DNA from: Bacteroidota bacterium
GTDB taxonomy: Bacteria; Bacteroidota; Bacteroidia; Bacteroidales; Prolixibacteraceae
Assembly: GCA_030698405.1 (NCBI GenBank)
Contig: JAUYMU010000032.1
Location: 1 to 39,351, forward strand
Reading direction: 5' to 3'
DNA: 39,351 bases
Shown here: piece by piece, positions 1 to 8,836 of the stretch
Layout: every line of letters starts with the position of its first letter
Numbering within the stretch: position 1 is the first letter of the stretch
The notes under the pieces: generated by a model
The model's database searches: none
Told to the model about the DNA's origin: nothing
Seen by the model: only the letters and a program-made list of their open reading frames with translations
Translations under genes and position numbers: made by a program

Positions 1-3000
1 TTTTTCCATGAGTAGCTTACCGTGCCAACGGCATTTGTTACAGCACCGGCGGTAACAGAACCATCGGATGAGGCGTTGCATAATGCGTCTGTTTTTGAGC
101 TTGCTGCCAATGCCAGTTCCAGTGGTTCGCCAATGGTTACAGTTGTCATTGCTGATTGGCATCCATTGCCATCTTTTACAACAATTTGGTAACCACCTGC
201 TGAAAGGTTGCTGAATACATTACTTGTCTGGTAGCTTGAACCATTATCTTTTGAGTAGGTTAGAGTACCCGCTCCACTTTCACCCAACGCATTTACTGTA
301 ATCGTTCCATTGTTTCCACCGTTACAACTTACATTTGTTTGAGAAGTTGAAAATGTTGGTAACGCTGTGACCGTTACTTTCACTCCTGCTGCAACATCTG
401 AACAACCACCTGAAGATGCTGTTCTGCGAAAGTAAACCTGAGAACTTGCTGTGGTTAATGTTGCTGTGGTGTAGTTGGCTGTATTATTTGTCCCTGTAGC
501 TGCTGAATATGGCCCAGTTAATTCATTGCTGCTCTCCCACAAATAGGTATAGCTGCCAGAACCACCTGTTAATGTGCCGCCTGTCAGTGTTGTACTTGTA
601 CTGTTGCATATGGATACTGCAGAACCACTCGTGTTGCCTGCCAATACAGGATTGACCGTCACCAACGCAGTTGCAGTCCGTATGGCACTTGCACAACCTA
701 CCGCTGTTCTTGCTTCAGCATAATAGATTGTATTAACTGTAGGCGAAACAGAAAAATCAGCTCCACTTGACGAGGTTCCAATACTGGTTCCTCCTGAAGA
801 CACTGTGTACCAATAAATCGTATTACCTGCTGATGTTGCATTTAGGTTGGTACTTGATCCGTTACAAATAGCAACTCCACTATTGGGGGTAACCGAAGTG
901 GGGACATCTGGCAATGCATTTATTGTAACTGTAGTTGGCGCTGCTGCACTTATACATCCATTACTGTTGGTAACAGTGAGATAATAGGTTCCTGCCATTG
1001 CCAATGTAGCACTTGCGGAGACTGTTGGACTCTGTAAACCACTGGTAAAACCATTTGGACCTGTCCAGGCATAAATACTCATGCTTGCAAGACCTCCCGT
1101 CAAGGTAAGGGAATTTCCAACACAGACCGGCCCGTTATTAGTGGCTGTCGCTATTGGCAATGCATTCACCGTTAATAATGCAGCAGTACTGTTAACACTG
1201 CTACAGCTATTTGTAATTATCGCTTTGTATAATTTACCATCTAATCCGGTAACATCGCTGATTGATAAGGTTGGGGCTGTTGCTCCGCTGTAAACTCCTC
1301 CGCTAATGATATTTACACCGTCAACCTGCCACTGAATTGAAGTGGCTCCAGTTTCAGTAATACTAAAACTGGCTCCAGTTCCGGCGCATTTAATTTGAGG
1401 TGAAGGCTGGCTGCTTATAACAGGATTTGACAGAACAGTCAAAGTGGCAAAACTTGAAGTTGTATTTCCATAAGCATTGGTGGCAATACACCTGCATTTA
1501 TTTCCATTTAAACCTGCCACGTTTGAAATCGTCAAGGTGGAAGTAGTTGTAGTGGTTGCGGTTGAATAGACTCCCGCACTTGCAGTTGACCATGTAGTAC
1601 CTCCATCGGTACTTAATTGCCAGATAGAACTTGTAAGTGAACCGGTTGCAGTAATACTAAATGAAGTACCGCCAGAACATTTAGTTACATCATCCGGCTG
1701 AGAAGTAATTACCGGTGGACTGGTGGGAGTGTAAATGGTTATTGAAATAGGATATTTACTTTCGCAAATAGAACTCTTTTTGATGGTAATTATTCCGCTA
1801 TAGGTACCAACAGGTATCCCAGCTGGAACAGTGACATTTATTGGATTTGTCAAAGGAGTATCAGTGTCAACATCTTCTATTAACACGTCATTGGCAGCAA
1901 TTGAAAAATCAATGGTATAATGAGTTGGATCGTTTACGGGATTTGTATAAGCAAATGCTGCAGTTGTCGGTAGCGCACTCTGTAAAATGGTTACATTGGA
2001 ATTGCTTAATGTAATTAAAGGAGAAGGTAGTTCGTTATTGAAATTAATTGCTGTTGTTGAAATAGCAAAACATGCGGGAGCAAACAGATCATACGCCTTT
2101 ACATATATATTTAACAAATCAGTTGTTAAAGGAAATGTTTCCAAGGTAATTGAACCTCCGGTACCAACCAATTGGGGACCAACAGGAACACCTGCGCCGT
2201 TAACGAGTACATAAACAACCAATGGCTCTGACGAATTTACCAGAGTTCCTGTTTGACCAAAACACCAATCTTTATTTCCGCCAACATACATTGGTGGCGC
2301 CGGTGCAACACATTGCACAATGACTGAAGATGCCGACAAGGCGCTTTCGCAACCACCTGTTGATGCAGTGGCAGCTTTAACTTGTAATACAGCCCCGGTG
2401 TAAATTGAATTGTTATCAACAGTAACCGACCATACACCTCCACTAACCTGAACACGGTCAATAAGCGTTAATGTCCCCGAAACGTCTTTGTAAGGAATGG
2501 ATTCATCTACATATAGTTGAATCCATTGACCATTGACTCCTGTTCCTGAAACAGTGGTGTAGTTTTCGTAAACAGGACTATTAATGGTGGTAGAACCTGA
2601 TATTGTTGGAGCAGTTGTTAAAGTAATACCAGCAGAATAAGAGCTTTCTATTATTTTACATTTTGATGCATCGGTTATTGTTGCCACTATGGTAGTGCCA
2701 GCAATAATAGAAGAAGAAGGTGTAAAAGTCCAGGCACCGGAAGAAACAGAACTTATACCAGCAATAGGATTATATATTAAAGGTGCTGTAAATGAATAAA
2801 GTTTAACTGTGGCAGTGTTTGATTCAGTGGTAAAACCGGTAACCAAGTTTAAAGGAGAACTAATACAAGGATCCTGATTTATGGATGGAGTCGCTGCTTG
2901 TGTCGTAACAGTTACAGAATTTGATACTCCAGAAACACATTGTCCAGGAGCAGTTTGCCTTGCAGTTACATTTTGACATAATGCAAGTCCAGAAATAGAT

Positions 3001-4589
3001 GCGGTCCAAGAAGTACCAATAACAGTTGTTGAAGAAACCTGAACTCCATCAGCATACAAATATACTGTTGAACCATTAACTCCTGTTCCTGAAATAGAAG
3101 TTGTTAATAAGGTAATTGAAGAAGTTGTAATTACCGGACTTATGGTAGTTGTGCAATAGGACTGGTTTGATTCACAACCAGATCCCGGAGCTTCGGCAGT
3201 TGCAGATATTATTTTACCATTAAAAAAACTTGCTGTGGCATTAAATGTTACAGTTGTAACTCCATTAACAGTAGTTATAATTGGATTGGAACCACCTACT
3301 GAAGCTGCTGGTAAAAGAATATAATTTGGAGAAACAAATTGATAAAGTCTTATTTTTGTACCAAGTAAATGGCCAGTTGAAACTGTAACCGAATTTGGTT
3401 TAATGTCAGTAATTATTGGCGCGTTGCTGGTACAAAAAGGCGAAATTGAAGTTTGAACAATCTTCGTGCTGCAATTACCGATAGAAGATCCTTTCCCCGG
3501 GGCAATTGCTATTGCTGTTATTTCATCAAGCGCAACTAAAGTCAAACCATTTCTTGACCAGTTTCCACCTGTCACAGTCACAGTTCCACCTGCTGCTACG
3601 CCATTTACATATACCTGTACCAATGTACCATTGGTTTCAGTAGAAGTACCACTGACAATTGTTGATGAAGATGTATAGGTTCCGGTGATGATAGGGCAAG
3701 CTGATCTATCTGGGCAATATTCACCCGGAGGGCATGGCGTATAATTATTGATAATTTCATTAAAACAAACCTCCAGAGGCCCGGTACAATCGGTTCCTCC
3801 AACATCGGAAGATGAATTTGGATTACACAAGGTTGATTTATTGGCAGCCATGTTGTCAACAACTGCCATACGGATTGGTGTCGATCGTGTGATTCCGAAC
3901 GAACTGGTTATAGCGGCAAAATCAACAAAGAAATCGTAAAAATAATCGGGAGTACCGCAAATGGTTGTCAGCGCTATTGATTTCTGGTAATTTGTTGTTC
4001 CTGTATAAGATATTACAGGAGCATTGCATACCGATGTACGAACGTCGTAAACATATACACCGAACTTTGTTGCCAAAACAATTTCAATTTCAAATCCCGG
4101 ATTGGAAGTTGTATAATCCGGGTCGGCATTGGGGCCTGTATTTCCAAACTTACCATCCGTATCAACAAGAATACTGTAACTTTTTGCATTTGGGGCCGAA
4201 TTGCCCATACGCATACGAAAGAGCCATTTATTATTCGAATCAATGTAATTTTGAATGGGGTCTTCAATTCCTGAATCCACAAAATCAGTAAATCCACAAT
4301 TCGGACCAGTTCCTAAATCGGAGAAAGGCTCAAGACCCGGAAAAACCAAAGGCACGTATGGAATTTCGCTGTCAGTTTGGTCATTACCCTGAAAACCAGA
4401 AGTTGTTTTTGATGTATATCCATCTCCGTTCGGATCAAGAACAGCAGCACCCCCTCCGGTTGCACGTTCATAAATTAATCCTGGTGTTTGGGCAATTACC
4501 CGAACCGGATTTATTAGCTGAAACGAAACAGCAATCAAAACAATAACAAAGATCTTTAACTGGCGAGGGAAAAGTAAATGTGCCTTCAT
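1..4589 (-). CDS. Giant secreted adhesin with Ig-like and SprB-type repeats (3' end outside window)
   Basis: The minus-strand frame opens at an ATG at 4589 and stays open to the window edge, giving at least 1529 residues. The start (MKAHLLFPRQLK...) is a signal peptide with a hydrophobic stretch ending near VIAQ (about residue 34). An N-terminal domain of roughly 240 residues follows, rich in Asp, Gly and Asn (for example LDPNGDGYTS, ILVDTDGKFG). After it come many beta-rich repeats of about 80-100 residues with Ig-like features (ITSQP...C, IWQLSTDGGTTW, TYYLTVTNSNGC). The part nearest position 1 has SprB-like repeats (NVSCNGGNNGTITV, LCNASSDGSVTAG). Such proteins in Bacteroidota are usually exported by the type IX system and act in surface adhesion or gliding; the C-terminal sorting domain would lie outside the window. 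The frame is consistent at both ends. The exact role is unknown. Confidence 0.85.
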   Translation of the reverse strand, partial: MKAHLLFPRQLKIFVIVLIAVSFQLINPVRVIAQTPGLIYERATGGGAAVLDPNGDGYTSKTTSGFQGNDQTDSEIPYVPLVFPGLEPFSDLGTGPNCGFTDFVDSGIEDPIQNYIDSNNKWLFRMRMGNSAPNAKSYSILVDTDGKFGNTGPNADPDYTTSNPGFEIEIVLATKFGVYVYDVRTSVCNAPVISYTGTTNYQKSIALTTICGTPDYFYDFFVDFAAITSSFGITRSTPIRMAVVDNMAANKSTLCNPNSSSDVGGTDCTGPLEVCFNEIINNYTPCPPGEYCPDRSACPIITGTYTSSSTIVSGTSTETNGTLVQVYVNGVAAGGTVTVTGGNWSRNGLTLVALDEITAIAIAPGKGSSIGNCSTKIVQTSISPFCTSNAPIITDIKPNSVTVSTGHLLGTKIRLYQFVSPNYILLPAASVGGSNPIITTVNGVTTVTFNATASFFNGKIISATAEAPGSGCESNQSYCTTTISPVITTSSITLLTTSISGTGVNGSTVYLYADGVQVSSTTVIGTSWTASISGLALCQNVTARQTAPGQCVSGVSNSVTVTTQAATPSINQDPCISSPLNLVTGFTTESNTATVKLYSFTAPLIYNPIAGISSVSSGAWTFTPSSSIIAGTTIVATITDASKCKIIESSYSAGITLTTAPTISGSTTINSPVYENYTTVSGTGVNGQWIQLYVDESIPYKDVSGTLTLIDRVQVSGGVWSVTVDNNSIYTGAVLQVKAATASTGGCESALSASSVIVQCVAPAPPMYVGGNKDWCFGQTGTLVNSSEPLVVYVLVNGAGVPVGPQLVGTGGSITLETFPLTTDLLNIYVKAYDLFAPACFAISTTAINFNNELPSPLITLSNSNVTILQSALPTTAAFAYTNPVNDPTHYTIDFSIAANDVLIEDVDTDTPLTNPINVTVPAGIPVGTYSGIITIKKSSICESKYPISITIYTPTSPPVITSQPDDVTKCSGGTSFSITATGSLTSSIWQLSTDGGTTWSTASAGVYSTATTTTTSTLTISNVAGLNGNKCRCIATNAYGNTTSSFATLTVLSNPVISSQPSPQIKCAGTGASFSITETGATSIQWQVDGVNIISGGVYSGATAPTLSISDVTGLDGKLYKAIITNSCSSVNSTAALLTVNALPIATATNNGPVCVGNSLTLTGGLASMSIYAWTGPNGFTSGLQSPTVSASATLAMAGTYYLTVTNSNGCISAAAPTTVTINALPDVPTSVTPNSGVAICNGSSTNLNATSAGNTIYWYTVSSGGTSIGTSSSGADFSVSPTVNTIYYAEARTAVGCASAIRTATALVTVNPVLAGNTSGSAVSICNSTSTTLTGGTLTGGSGSYTYLWESSNELTGPYSAATGTNNTANYTTATLTTASSQVYFRRTASSGGCSDVAAGVKVTVTALPTFSTSQTNVSCNGGNNGTITVNALGESGAGTLTYSKDNGSSYQTSNVFSNLSAGGYQIVVKDGNGCQSAMTTVTIGEPLELALAASSKTDALCNASSDGSVTAGAVTNAVGTVSYSWK

Positions 4590-4724
4590 ATGGTAAATTT
4601 ATTTTATTGCAAATTCAAAATTCTACTTGAAACTTGGAATACACTATAAATTATATTCGGTTCTTAGTTTCTCTACGATAAAAATAACAATCAATTACCA
4701 GTTAGTTTTCTCAATGCCCCATGC

Positions 4725-4777
4725 AATGATCAAACCGTCCTTTTGAACTACCCAACAGGCTTTATTGCATACCGGAA
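4725..4777. repeat. Diverged direct repeat, copy 1
   Basis: This 53-nt segment beginning AATGATCAAA matches 4935-4987 at 42 of 53 positions with no gaps by hand alignment. Shared cores are TTTTGAA, TACCCAAC and GCAT. It may be a remnant of an old mobile element or duplicated gene fragment; no function is visible. Confidence 0.5.
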
Positions 4778-4934
4778 CAATAATCCAGGCTTGTAATCGT
4801 TGGAAAATCCCTTGTTTTCGTTGCATTTTATGAAATCGGCCATACAAATGCGTCACGATTGCTCAGGTTTTTTTATGTCTCAACGGGATAAAACTAAATA
4901 TTATCAATATGAAATTATTCATGTAATTTCAGGG

Positions 4935-4987
4935 AATGATCAAAACAGTCTTTTGAATTACCCAACTGGCAATACTGCATATCCGAA
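4935..4987. repeat. Diverged direct repeat, copy 2
   Basis: Second copy of the 53-nt repeat, 210 nt after the first in the same orientation, about 79% identical. It lies upstream of the DUF819 promoter box. Confidence 0.5.
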
Positions 4988-5068
4988 TGATATTTGTCAT
5001 ACTGTATAAAACTAACATTTAACCTTGGCCATTTCTTCGTCACTCTCCCACTCACTTGATTCATTTGC

Positions 5069-5076
5069 TATATTTG
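5069..5076 (+). promoter_or_regulatory. Bacteroidota -7 box for the DUF819 gene
   Basis: TATATTTG is an exact match to the TAnnTTTG -7 consensus, 28 nt upstream of the ATG at 5105. No good TTTG -33 box is seen at the expected spacing, so the call rests on one element. Confidence 0.4.
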
Positions 5077-5104
5077 GCAAAAAATCGATACCAATTCAGA
5101 CATC

Positions 5105-6376
5105 ATGATAATAACCATTACGCTGGTCTTGTTCTATATACTGACCCCCATATTGCTCGTCTATCTGGTTCATGTTTCAAAAACCATTAATAAAATCGGG
5201 GCTGTGGTGATGGCTTATGCTGTTGGACTTGTGATTGGCAACATCGGGTTATTTCCACGCGCCAGTGCTGCTTTCAAAACCATACTGGCAGGAAATCAGT
5301 TTCTTCCTCACAACGAAGTATTAAATTATCTGGCTGAAGGGAAAATTGCCCAAAGCGATTTAATCCTGAACCAAATTGGATCTGTTCAGGATACCATTAT
5401 GTCGATTGCCATACCAATTGCATTGCCGCTATTACTTTTTTCGCTCGACATTAAACGATGGCTCAAGATGGCAAAAGAAGCGTTGCTTTCGCTTATCCTG
5501 GGAGTTTCGTCTTTAATAATTGTGGTAGTTGCAGGATATTTTCTTTTTAAAGATCAGATACAGGAATCGTGGAAAGTGGCCGGTATGCTTTGTGGCGTTT
5601 ATACTGGTGGAACTCCCAATCTGGCAGCCATCGGTACTGCACTTGACGTTAGCCCGAACGTATTTGTACTTACCCACACTTACGATTTGGTGCTGGGTTC
5701 GGTAACACTTCTTTTTTTACTTACCGGCGCTCAGAAAGTTTTCAATCTGATATTGCCACACTTTAATGAAAGTCACGAAAAGATAAAACTTAAAAAGGTA
5801 ATCGCTGAAAATGAAGGGATCGATAATTACCTGGGAATGCTGACAAAAAAAGGAATGATCCAACTATCAAAAGCATTGGGTTTGTCGGTACTGATACTGG
5901 GCGCTTCGTTTTCGATCAGCCTGCTTGTTCCAAAATCTTCGCAAATGCCGGTCATTATACTATTAATTACAACTTTCGGGTTACTGCTTGGAACCCTCAA
6001 ATCCATCAGTAGTATTGAAAAAACATTTCAAATGGGAATGTATTTTATCATTGTTTTTTCACTGGTGGTATCGTCAATGGCCGATTTCCGCAGCATGTTC
6101 CAGATCGACTTTCTGCATCTGTTCATGTATGTAGCATTGGCTGTATTCGGATCAATGATTGTCCATGTTTTCTTATCCTACCTTTTCAAAGTCGATTCCG
6201 ATACCACTATTATTACAATTTGTGCACTTACTTTTTCACCTCTTTTTGTTCCCGTGGTTGCTGCAGCGCTCAAAAACAAAGATGTCATCATTACCGGCAT
6301 CACTACAGGAATTCTGGGATATGCTTTTGGCAATTACCTGGGCGTTGGGTTAGCTTATTTCCTGAAAGGATTTTAA
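5105..6376 (+). CDS. DUF819 family integral membrane protein
   Basis: The 423-residue protein is strongly hydrophobic, with about ten to twelve predicted membrane spans in two halves. It carries the conserved GGTPNLAAIGTAL segment (around residues 168-180) that I associate with the DUF819 (YjcL-like) family, whose members resemble secondary transporters and have no established substrate. The second half begins near residue 250 after a charged cytoplasmic loop (HEKIKLKKVIAENEG). The ATG at 5105 begins directly with the first membrane segment, supporting this start. It appears to be a single-gene unit with its own -7 box, divergent from the adhesin gene. The family call is firm; the transported compound cannot be told from sequence. 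Confidence 0.85.
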   Translation: MIITITLVLFYILTPILLVYLVHVSKTINKIGAVVMAYAVGLVIGNIGLFPRASAAFKTILAGNQFLPHNEVLNYLAEGKIAQSDLILNQIGSVQDTIMSIAIPIALPLLLFSLDIKRWLKMAKEALLSLILGVSSLIIVVVAGYFLFKDQIQESWKVAGMLCGVYTGGTPNLAAIGTALDVSPNVFVLTHTYDLVLGSVTLLFLLTGAQKVFNLILPHFNESHEKIKLKKVIAENEGIDNYLGMLTKKGMIQLSKALGLSVLILGASFSISLLVPKSSQMPVIILLITTFGLLLGTLKSISSIEKTFQMGMYFIIVFSLVVSSMADFRSMFQIDFLHLFMYVALAVFGSMIVHVFLSYLFKVDSDTTIITICALTFSPLFVPVVAAALKNKDVIITGITTGILGYAFGNYLGVGLAYFLKGF

Positions 6377-6428
6377 TTTGTTACCAATTCCAACCTTCAG
6401 GAATGAATTAATAATTAATAGTTACATG

Positions 6429-6459
6429 TTTGAATAATAGCAAAATATTTATAATTTTG
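6429..6459 (+). promoter_or_regulatory. Promoter of the rpsF-rpsR-rplI operon
   Basis: A TTTG -33 element (6429-6432) and a TAATTTTG -7 element (6452-6459) are separated by 19 nt, an excellent match to the primary Bacteroidota promoter. The predicted start site is near 6464-6467, about 48 nt before the rpsF ATG. Confidence 0.8.
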
Positions 6460-6463
6460 CGCG

Positions 6464-6477
6464 ACCTAAATTTAGGT
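6464..6477. promoter_or_regulatory. Perfect 14-bp palindrome at the rpsF transcription start
   Basis: ACCTAAATTTAGGT is its own reverse complement and begins 4 nt after the -7 box, so it covers the probable start site. It could be an operator, or the base of a 5' leader structure. S6:S18 leader autoregulation of rpsF is known in other bacteria, but I do not see that leader structure here with confidence. Confidence 0.35.
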
Positions 6478-6512
6478 ATAAAGTATTCATGTTTAATTAA
6501 TTTAGATGTTTT

Positions 6513-6866
6513 ATGAAAAACCAGTATGAAACCGTTTTCATCGTTACTCCCGTTTTATCTGATATTCAGGTAAAGGAAACGGTAAAAAAATTCAGGGACA
6601 TCATTACCGAACACGGTGGTGAGATTGTCAATGAAGAGGACTGGGGATTACGCAAATTAGCTTATCCCATTCAAAAAAAATCGACAGGGTTTTATCAACT
6701 CATCGAATTTGCCGCAGAACCTACGTTTGCAAAAACGTTGGAAACTCAATTCAGACGCGACGAACGCATTATCCGTTTCCTGACTTTCAGTAAGGATAAA
6801 CATGCCGTTGCTTACAGCGAAAAAAGAATCAGTAGAACAAAAGCTAAAACTGAAAAGGAGAACTAA
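6513..6866 (+). CDS. rpsF: 30S ribosomal protein S6
   Basis: The 117-residue protein has the S6 ferredoxin-like fold signature: [13 protein letters not shown] at the start, [18 protein letters not shown] in the middle and [12 protein letters not shown] near residue 90. It binds the central domain of 16S rRNA as a heterodimer with S18, whose gene starts 3 nt after the rpsF stop. The C-terminus has a basic and acidic tail ([13 protein letters not shown]), as is common. It is the first gene of a three-gene ribosomal operon with its own promoter. Confidence 0.97.
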   Translation: MKNQYETVFIVTPVLSDIQVKETVKKFRDIITEHGGEIVNEEDWGLRKLAYPIQKKSTGFYQLIEFAAEPTFAKTLETQFRRDERIIRFLTFSKDKHAVAYSEKRISRTKAKTEKEN

Positions 6867-6869
6867 ATT

Positions 6870-7139
6870 ATGGCAGCAAATTCAAGTGAAATCAGGTATT
6901 TGACCCCACCGTCGGTTGAAATCAAAAAGAAAAAGTATTGTCGCTTTAAAAAGAACAAAATCAAATTCATCGACTACAAGGATGGTGAGTTCCTGAAAAA
7001 ATTCTTAAACGAGCAAGGTAAAATTTTACCACGCCGTATCACCGGAACCTCTTTGAAGTACCAACGTAAAGTGGCAAAAGCAGTTAAAAGAGCACGTCAT
7101 ATCGCGTTACTTCCATATGTTACTGATATGATGAAATAA
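6870..7139 (+). CDS. rpsR: 30S ribosomal protein S18
   Basis: The 89-residue basic protein carries the S18 core: [17 protein letters not shown], then [19 protein letters not shown] and [13 protein letters not shown]. It partners S6 on the small-subunit platform. It is spaced 3 nt after rpsF and 16 nt before rplI, consistent with one transcript. Length and motifs are normal. Confidence 0.97.
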   Translation: MAANSSEIRYLTPPSVEIKKKKYCRFKKNKIKFIDYKDGEFLKKFLNEQGKILPRRITGTSLKYQRKVAKAVKRARHIALLPYVTDMMK

Positions 7140-7155
7140 TTTTAAAGCTGAAAAA

Positions 7156-7602
7156 ATGGAAGTTATATTATTGCAGGATGTTGCACGATTAGGATCAAAA
7201 GACGATTTGGTTACCGTAAAAAGCGGCCACGGACGTAACTTTTTGATTCCACAGAAGATGGCTATTATCGCCACCGAATCGGCTAAAAAAGTATTGGCCG
7301 AAAACACCAAACAGAGAGCACACAAACAAGCAAAATTGAAAAATCTTGCTTTGGAAATTGCTGAAAAACTCAAAACTGTTCAACTTGTTATTGGAGCAAA
7401 AACCAGCACAACCGGAAAAATTTTCGGTTCGGTGAATACCATCATGCTGGCCGAAGCTATCAATGCCAAAGGATTTGAAATCGATCGCAAACAGATCATG
7501 ATTTCAGACGACAGTGTTAAAGAGATCGGAAATTACACCGCCAAAATCAAATTACACAAAGAAGTAATTGTTGAATTAGGCTTTGAAGTAGTTTCAGAGT
7601 AA
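7156..7602 (+). CDS. rplI: 50S ribosomal protein L9
   Basis: The 148-residue protein has the two-domain L9 layout. The N-terminal rRNA-binding domain has MEVILLQDVARLGSKDD and the GHGRNFLIPQKMA signature. A long charged helix (about residues 45-75) leads to the C-terminal domain (GKIFGSVNTIMLAEAI...). It is the last gene of the rpsF-rpsR-rplI operon and is followed by a strong hairpin terminator 50 nt downstream. Confidence 0.97.
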   Translation: MEVILLQDVARLGSKDDLVTVKSGHGRNFLIPQKMAIIATESAKKVLAENTKQRAHKQAKLKNLALEIAEKLKTVQLVIGAKTSTTGKIFGSVNTIMLAEAINAKGFEIDRKQIMISDDSVKEIGNYTAKIKLHKEVIVELGFEVVSE

Positions 7603-7652
7603 ATTATTAATCGTTTATAAACAAAGAGTCAAACATTTTTCAAACAGATACA

Positions 7653-7686
7653 GCCACCCGTCCTCACATGCGGGTGGCTTTTTTAT
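7653..7686 (+). terminator. Rho-independent terminator of the rpsF-rpsR-rplI operon
   Basis: A perfect 8-bp GC-rich stem, GCCACCCG (7653-7660) with CGGGTGGC (7671-7678), closes a 10-nt loop and is followed directly by a T tract. It lies 50 nt after the rplI stop. Confidence 0.9.
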
Positions 7687-7690
7687 TATA

Positions 7691-7756
7691 GAACTTTTCC
7701 AATCTACAAAGAACTTTTCCAAAGTTTTATATAGTTTATAAAACTTTGGAAAAGTT
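7691..7756. repeat. REP-like palindromic element A
   Basis: A perfect 20-bp inverted repeat (7712-7731 with 7737-7756) has the core arm AACTTTTCCAAAGTT and a 5-nt loop TAGTT. A partial extra arm, GAACTTTTCCAA, precedes it at 7691-7702. The same arm occurs at 8751 and inside the transposase-like gene at 37372-37590. It is a probable target or product of that REP-associated transposase. Confidence 0.8.
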
Positions 7757-7850
7757 AATCGATTATTACTTCCATTTCACCTTGTGAACTTTACTTAAGG
7801 AAATGAGTTATTGTTCTAAGTTTAAACTAAAGAACCAAATCATTTCCATC

Positions 7851-8741
7851 ATGAAAAAAATTACAACAAGGTTTGCCTTTATAACAATCTGTCTGATTGG
7901 CTCTTCGCTCTTCGCCTATACTCAAAACAGTCAGGACACCCTTAAAATCCAGATTGAAACTGTTGACGGGAATACGTATATCGGAACCATCCTTGAACAG
8001 ACATCCGAAACAATCAGGATAAAAACTGATAAACTTGGCGAAATAAATATCCCCCGAGCCGAAGTGAAAAGAATTAATCAACTCTCAACAATCATTGTTA
8101 AAGACGGAACTTACTGGCTCGAAAACCCACAATCAACACGATACTTCTGGGCGCCAAACGGTTACAGTCTAAAAAAAGGAGAAGGTTATTACCAGAATGT
8201 CTGGATCATGTTTAATCAGGCAGTTTACGGATTTACAGACCATTTTTCGGGAGGTGTCGGCGTAGTGCCTATGTTTCTTTTTGCAGGTGCATCAACCCCG
8301 GCATGGATTACTGCCAAGTTCTCGGTTCCTGTAGTGAAAGATAAAATCAATCTGGGTGTTGGCGCCCTGGCAGGTACTGTTATTGGAGAAGAAAATACCG
8401 GGTTTGGAATTATTTACGGAATTTCCACTTTCGGAACAAGAGACAAAAACCTCAACATTGGACTTGGTTGGGGATATGCCGGAGGAGAAATAGCGAGTAA
8501 CCCTACAGTCAGTATTGGCGGAATGATCAGAACAGGGGCAAAAGGTTATCTCATTACTGAAAATTATTTCATAGGAACACCGGAAAATTTCATCGTTCTG
8601 ATGTCAGTAGGCGGCAGAAGGATTATTCAAAAAGCCGGAATCGATTTCGGATTATGGATCCCGCTTGGAGCGGACATTGGCAGTTTTATAGCCATCCCCT
8701 GGTTGGGATTTACCATTCCGTTCGGACAGAAATTGAAGTAA
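7851..8741 (+). CDS. Exported protein with an N-terminal beta-rich domain, function unknown
   Basis: From the ATG at 7851 the product is 296 residues, beginning with a signal peptide (MKKITTRFAFITICLIGSSLFA). The frame extends up to 7803, but the 7851 start gives the cleaner signal peptide. The first mature segment (about residues 28-75, IETVDGNTYIGTILEQTSE...) resembles small SH3/LSm-like beta domains. The rest is rich in Gly and aromatic residues with alternating hydrophobic strands (GYSLKKGEGYYQNVW, NIGLGWGYAGGE, GSFIAIPWLGFTIPFG), which suggests an outer-membrane beta barrel. It is flanked on both sides by REP-like palindromes and appears monocistronic. I do not recognise a named family. 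Confidence 0.8.
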   Translation: MKKITTRFAFITICLIGSSLFAYTQNSQDTLKIQIETVDGNTYIGTILEQTSETIRIKTDKLGEINIPRAEVKRINQLSTIIVKDGTYWLENPQSTRYFWAPNGYSLKKGEGYYQNVWIMFNQAVYGFTDHFSGGVGVVPMFLFAGASTPAWITAKFSVPVVKDKINLGVGALAGTVIGEENTGFGIIYGISTFGTRDKNLNIGLGWGYAGGEIASNPTVSIGGMIRTGAKGYLITENYFIGTPENFIVLMSVGGRRIIQKAGIDFGLWIPLGADIGSFIAIPWLGFTIPFGQKLK

Positions 8742-8750
8742 AATATAAAG

Positions 8751-8828
8751 AACTTTTCCAAAGTTTTATAAACTCGATTGAAGAACTTTCCCAAAGTTTT
8801 ATACAGTTTATAAAACTTTGGGAAAGTT
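8751..8828. repeat. REP-like palindromic element B
   Basis: A first arm (8751-8770) is identical over 20 nt to the left arm of element A. It is followed by a perfect 20-bp inverted repeat, 8784-8803 with 8809-8828, with loop CAGTT. In this hairpin TTTTCC has become TTTCCC and the opposite arm has changed to GGGAAA, so pairing is kept. The element sits between the exported-protein gene and the 3' end of odhB, which converge on it. Confidence 0.8.
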
Positions 8829-8836
8829 GATATAGT

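Larger units (their letters stand above)
4590..5104. other. Gene-free stretch between divergent genes
   Basis: This 515-nt AT-rich gap separates the divergent adhesin and DUF819 genes. It holds a pair of diverged 53-nt direct repeats and a -7 promoter box for the downstream gene, both listed separately. The longest open frame (69 codons from 4800) has no recognisable domain and runs through one repeat copy, so it is not called as a gene. Confidence 0.6.

Noticed and set aside
3605-4297. Several open frames of 60-110 codons on either strand around 3.6-4.3 kb
   Set aside because: They are shadows of the adhesin gene, whose own frame is continuous and protein-like here.
4800-5009. 69-codon open frame in the gap before the DUF819 gene
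   Set aside because: It crosses one copy of the diverged direct repeat, has no recognisable motif and no promoter.
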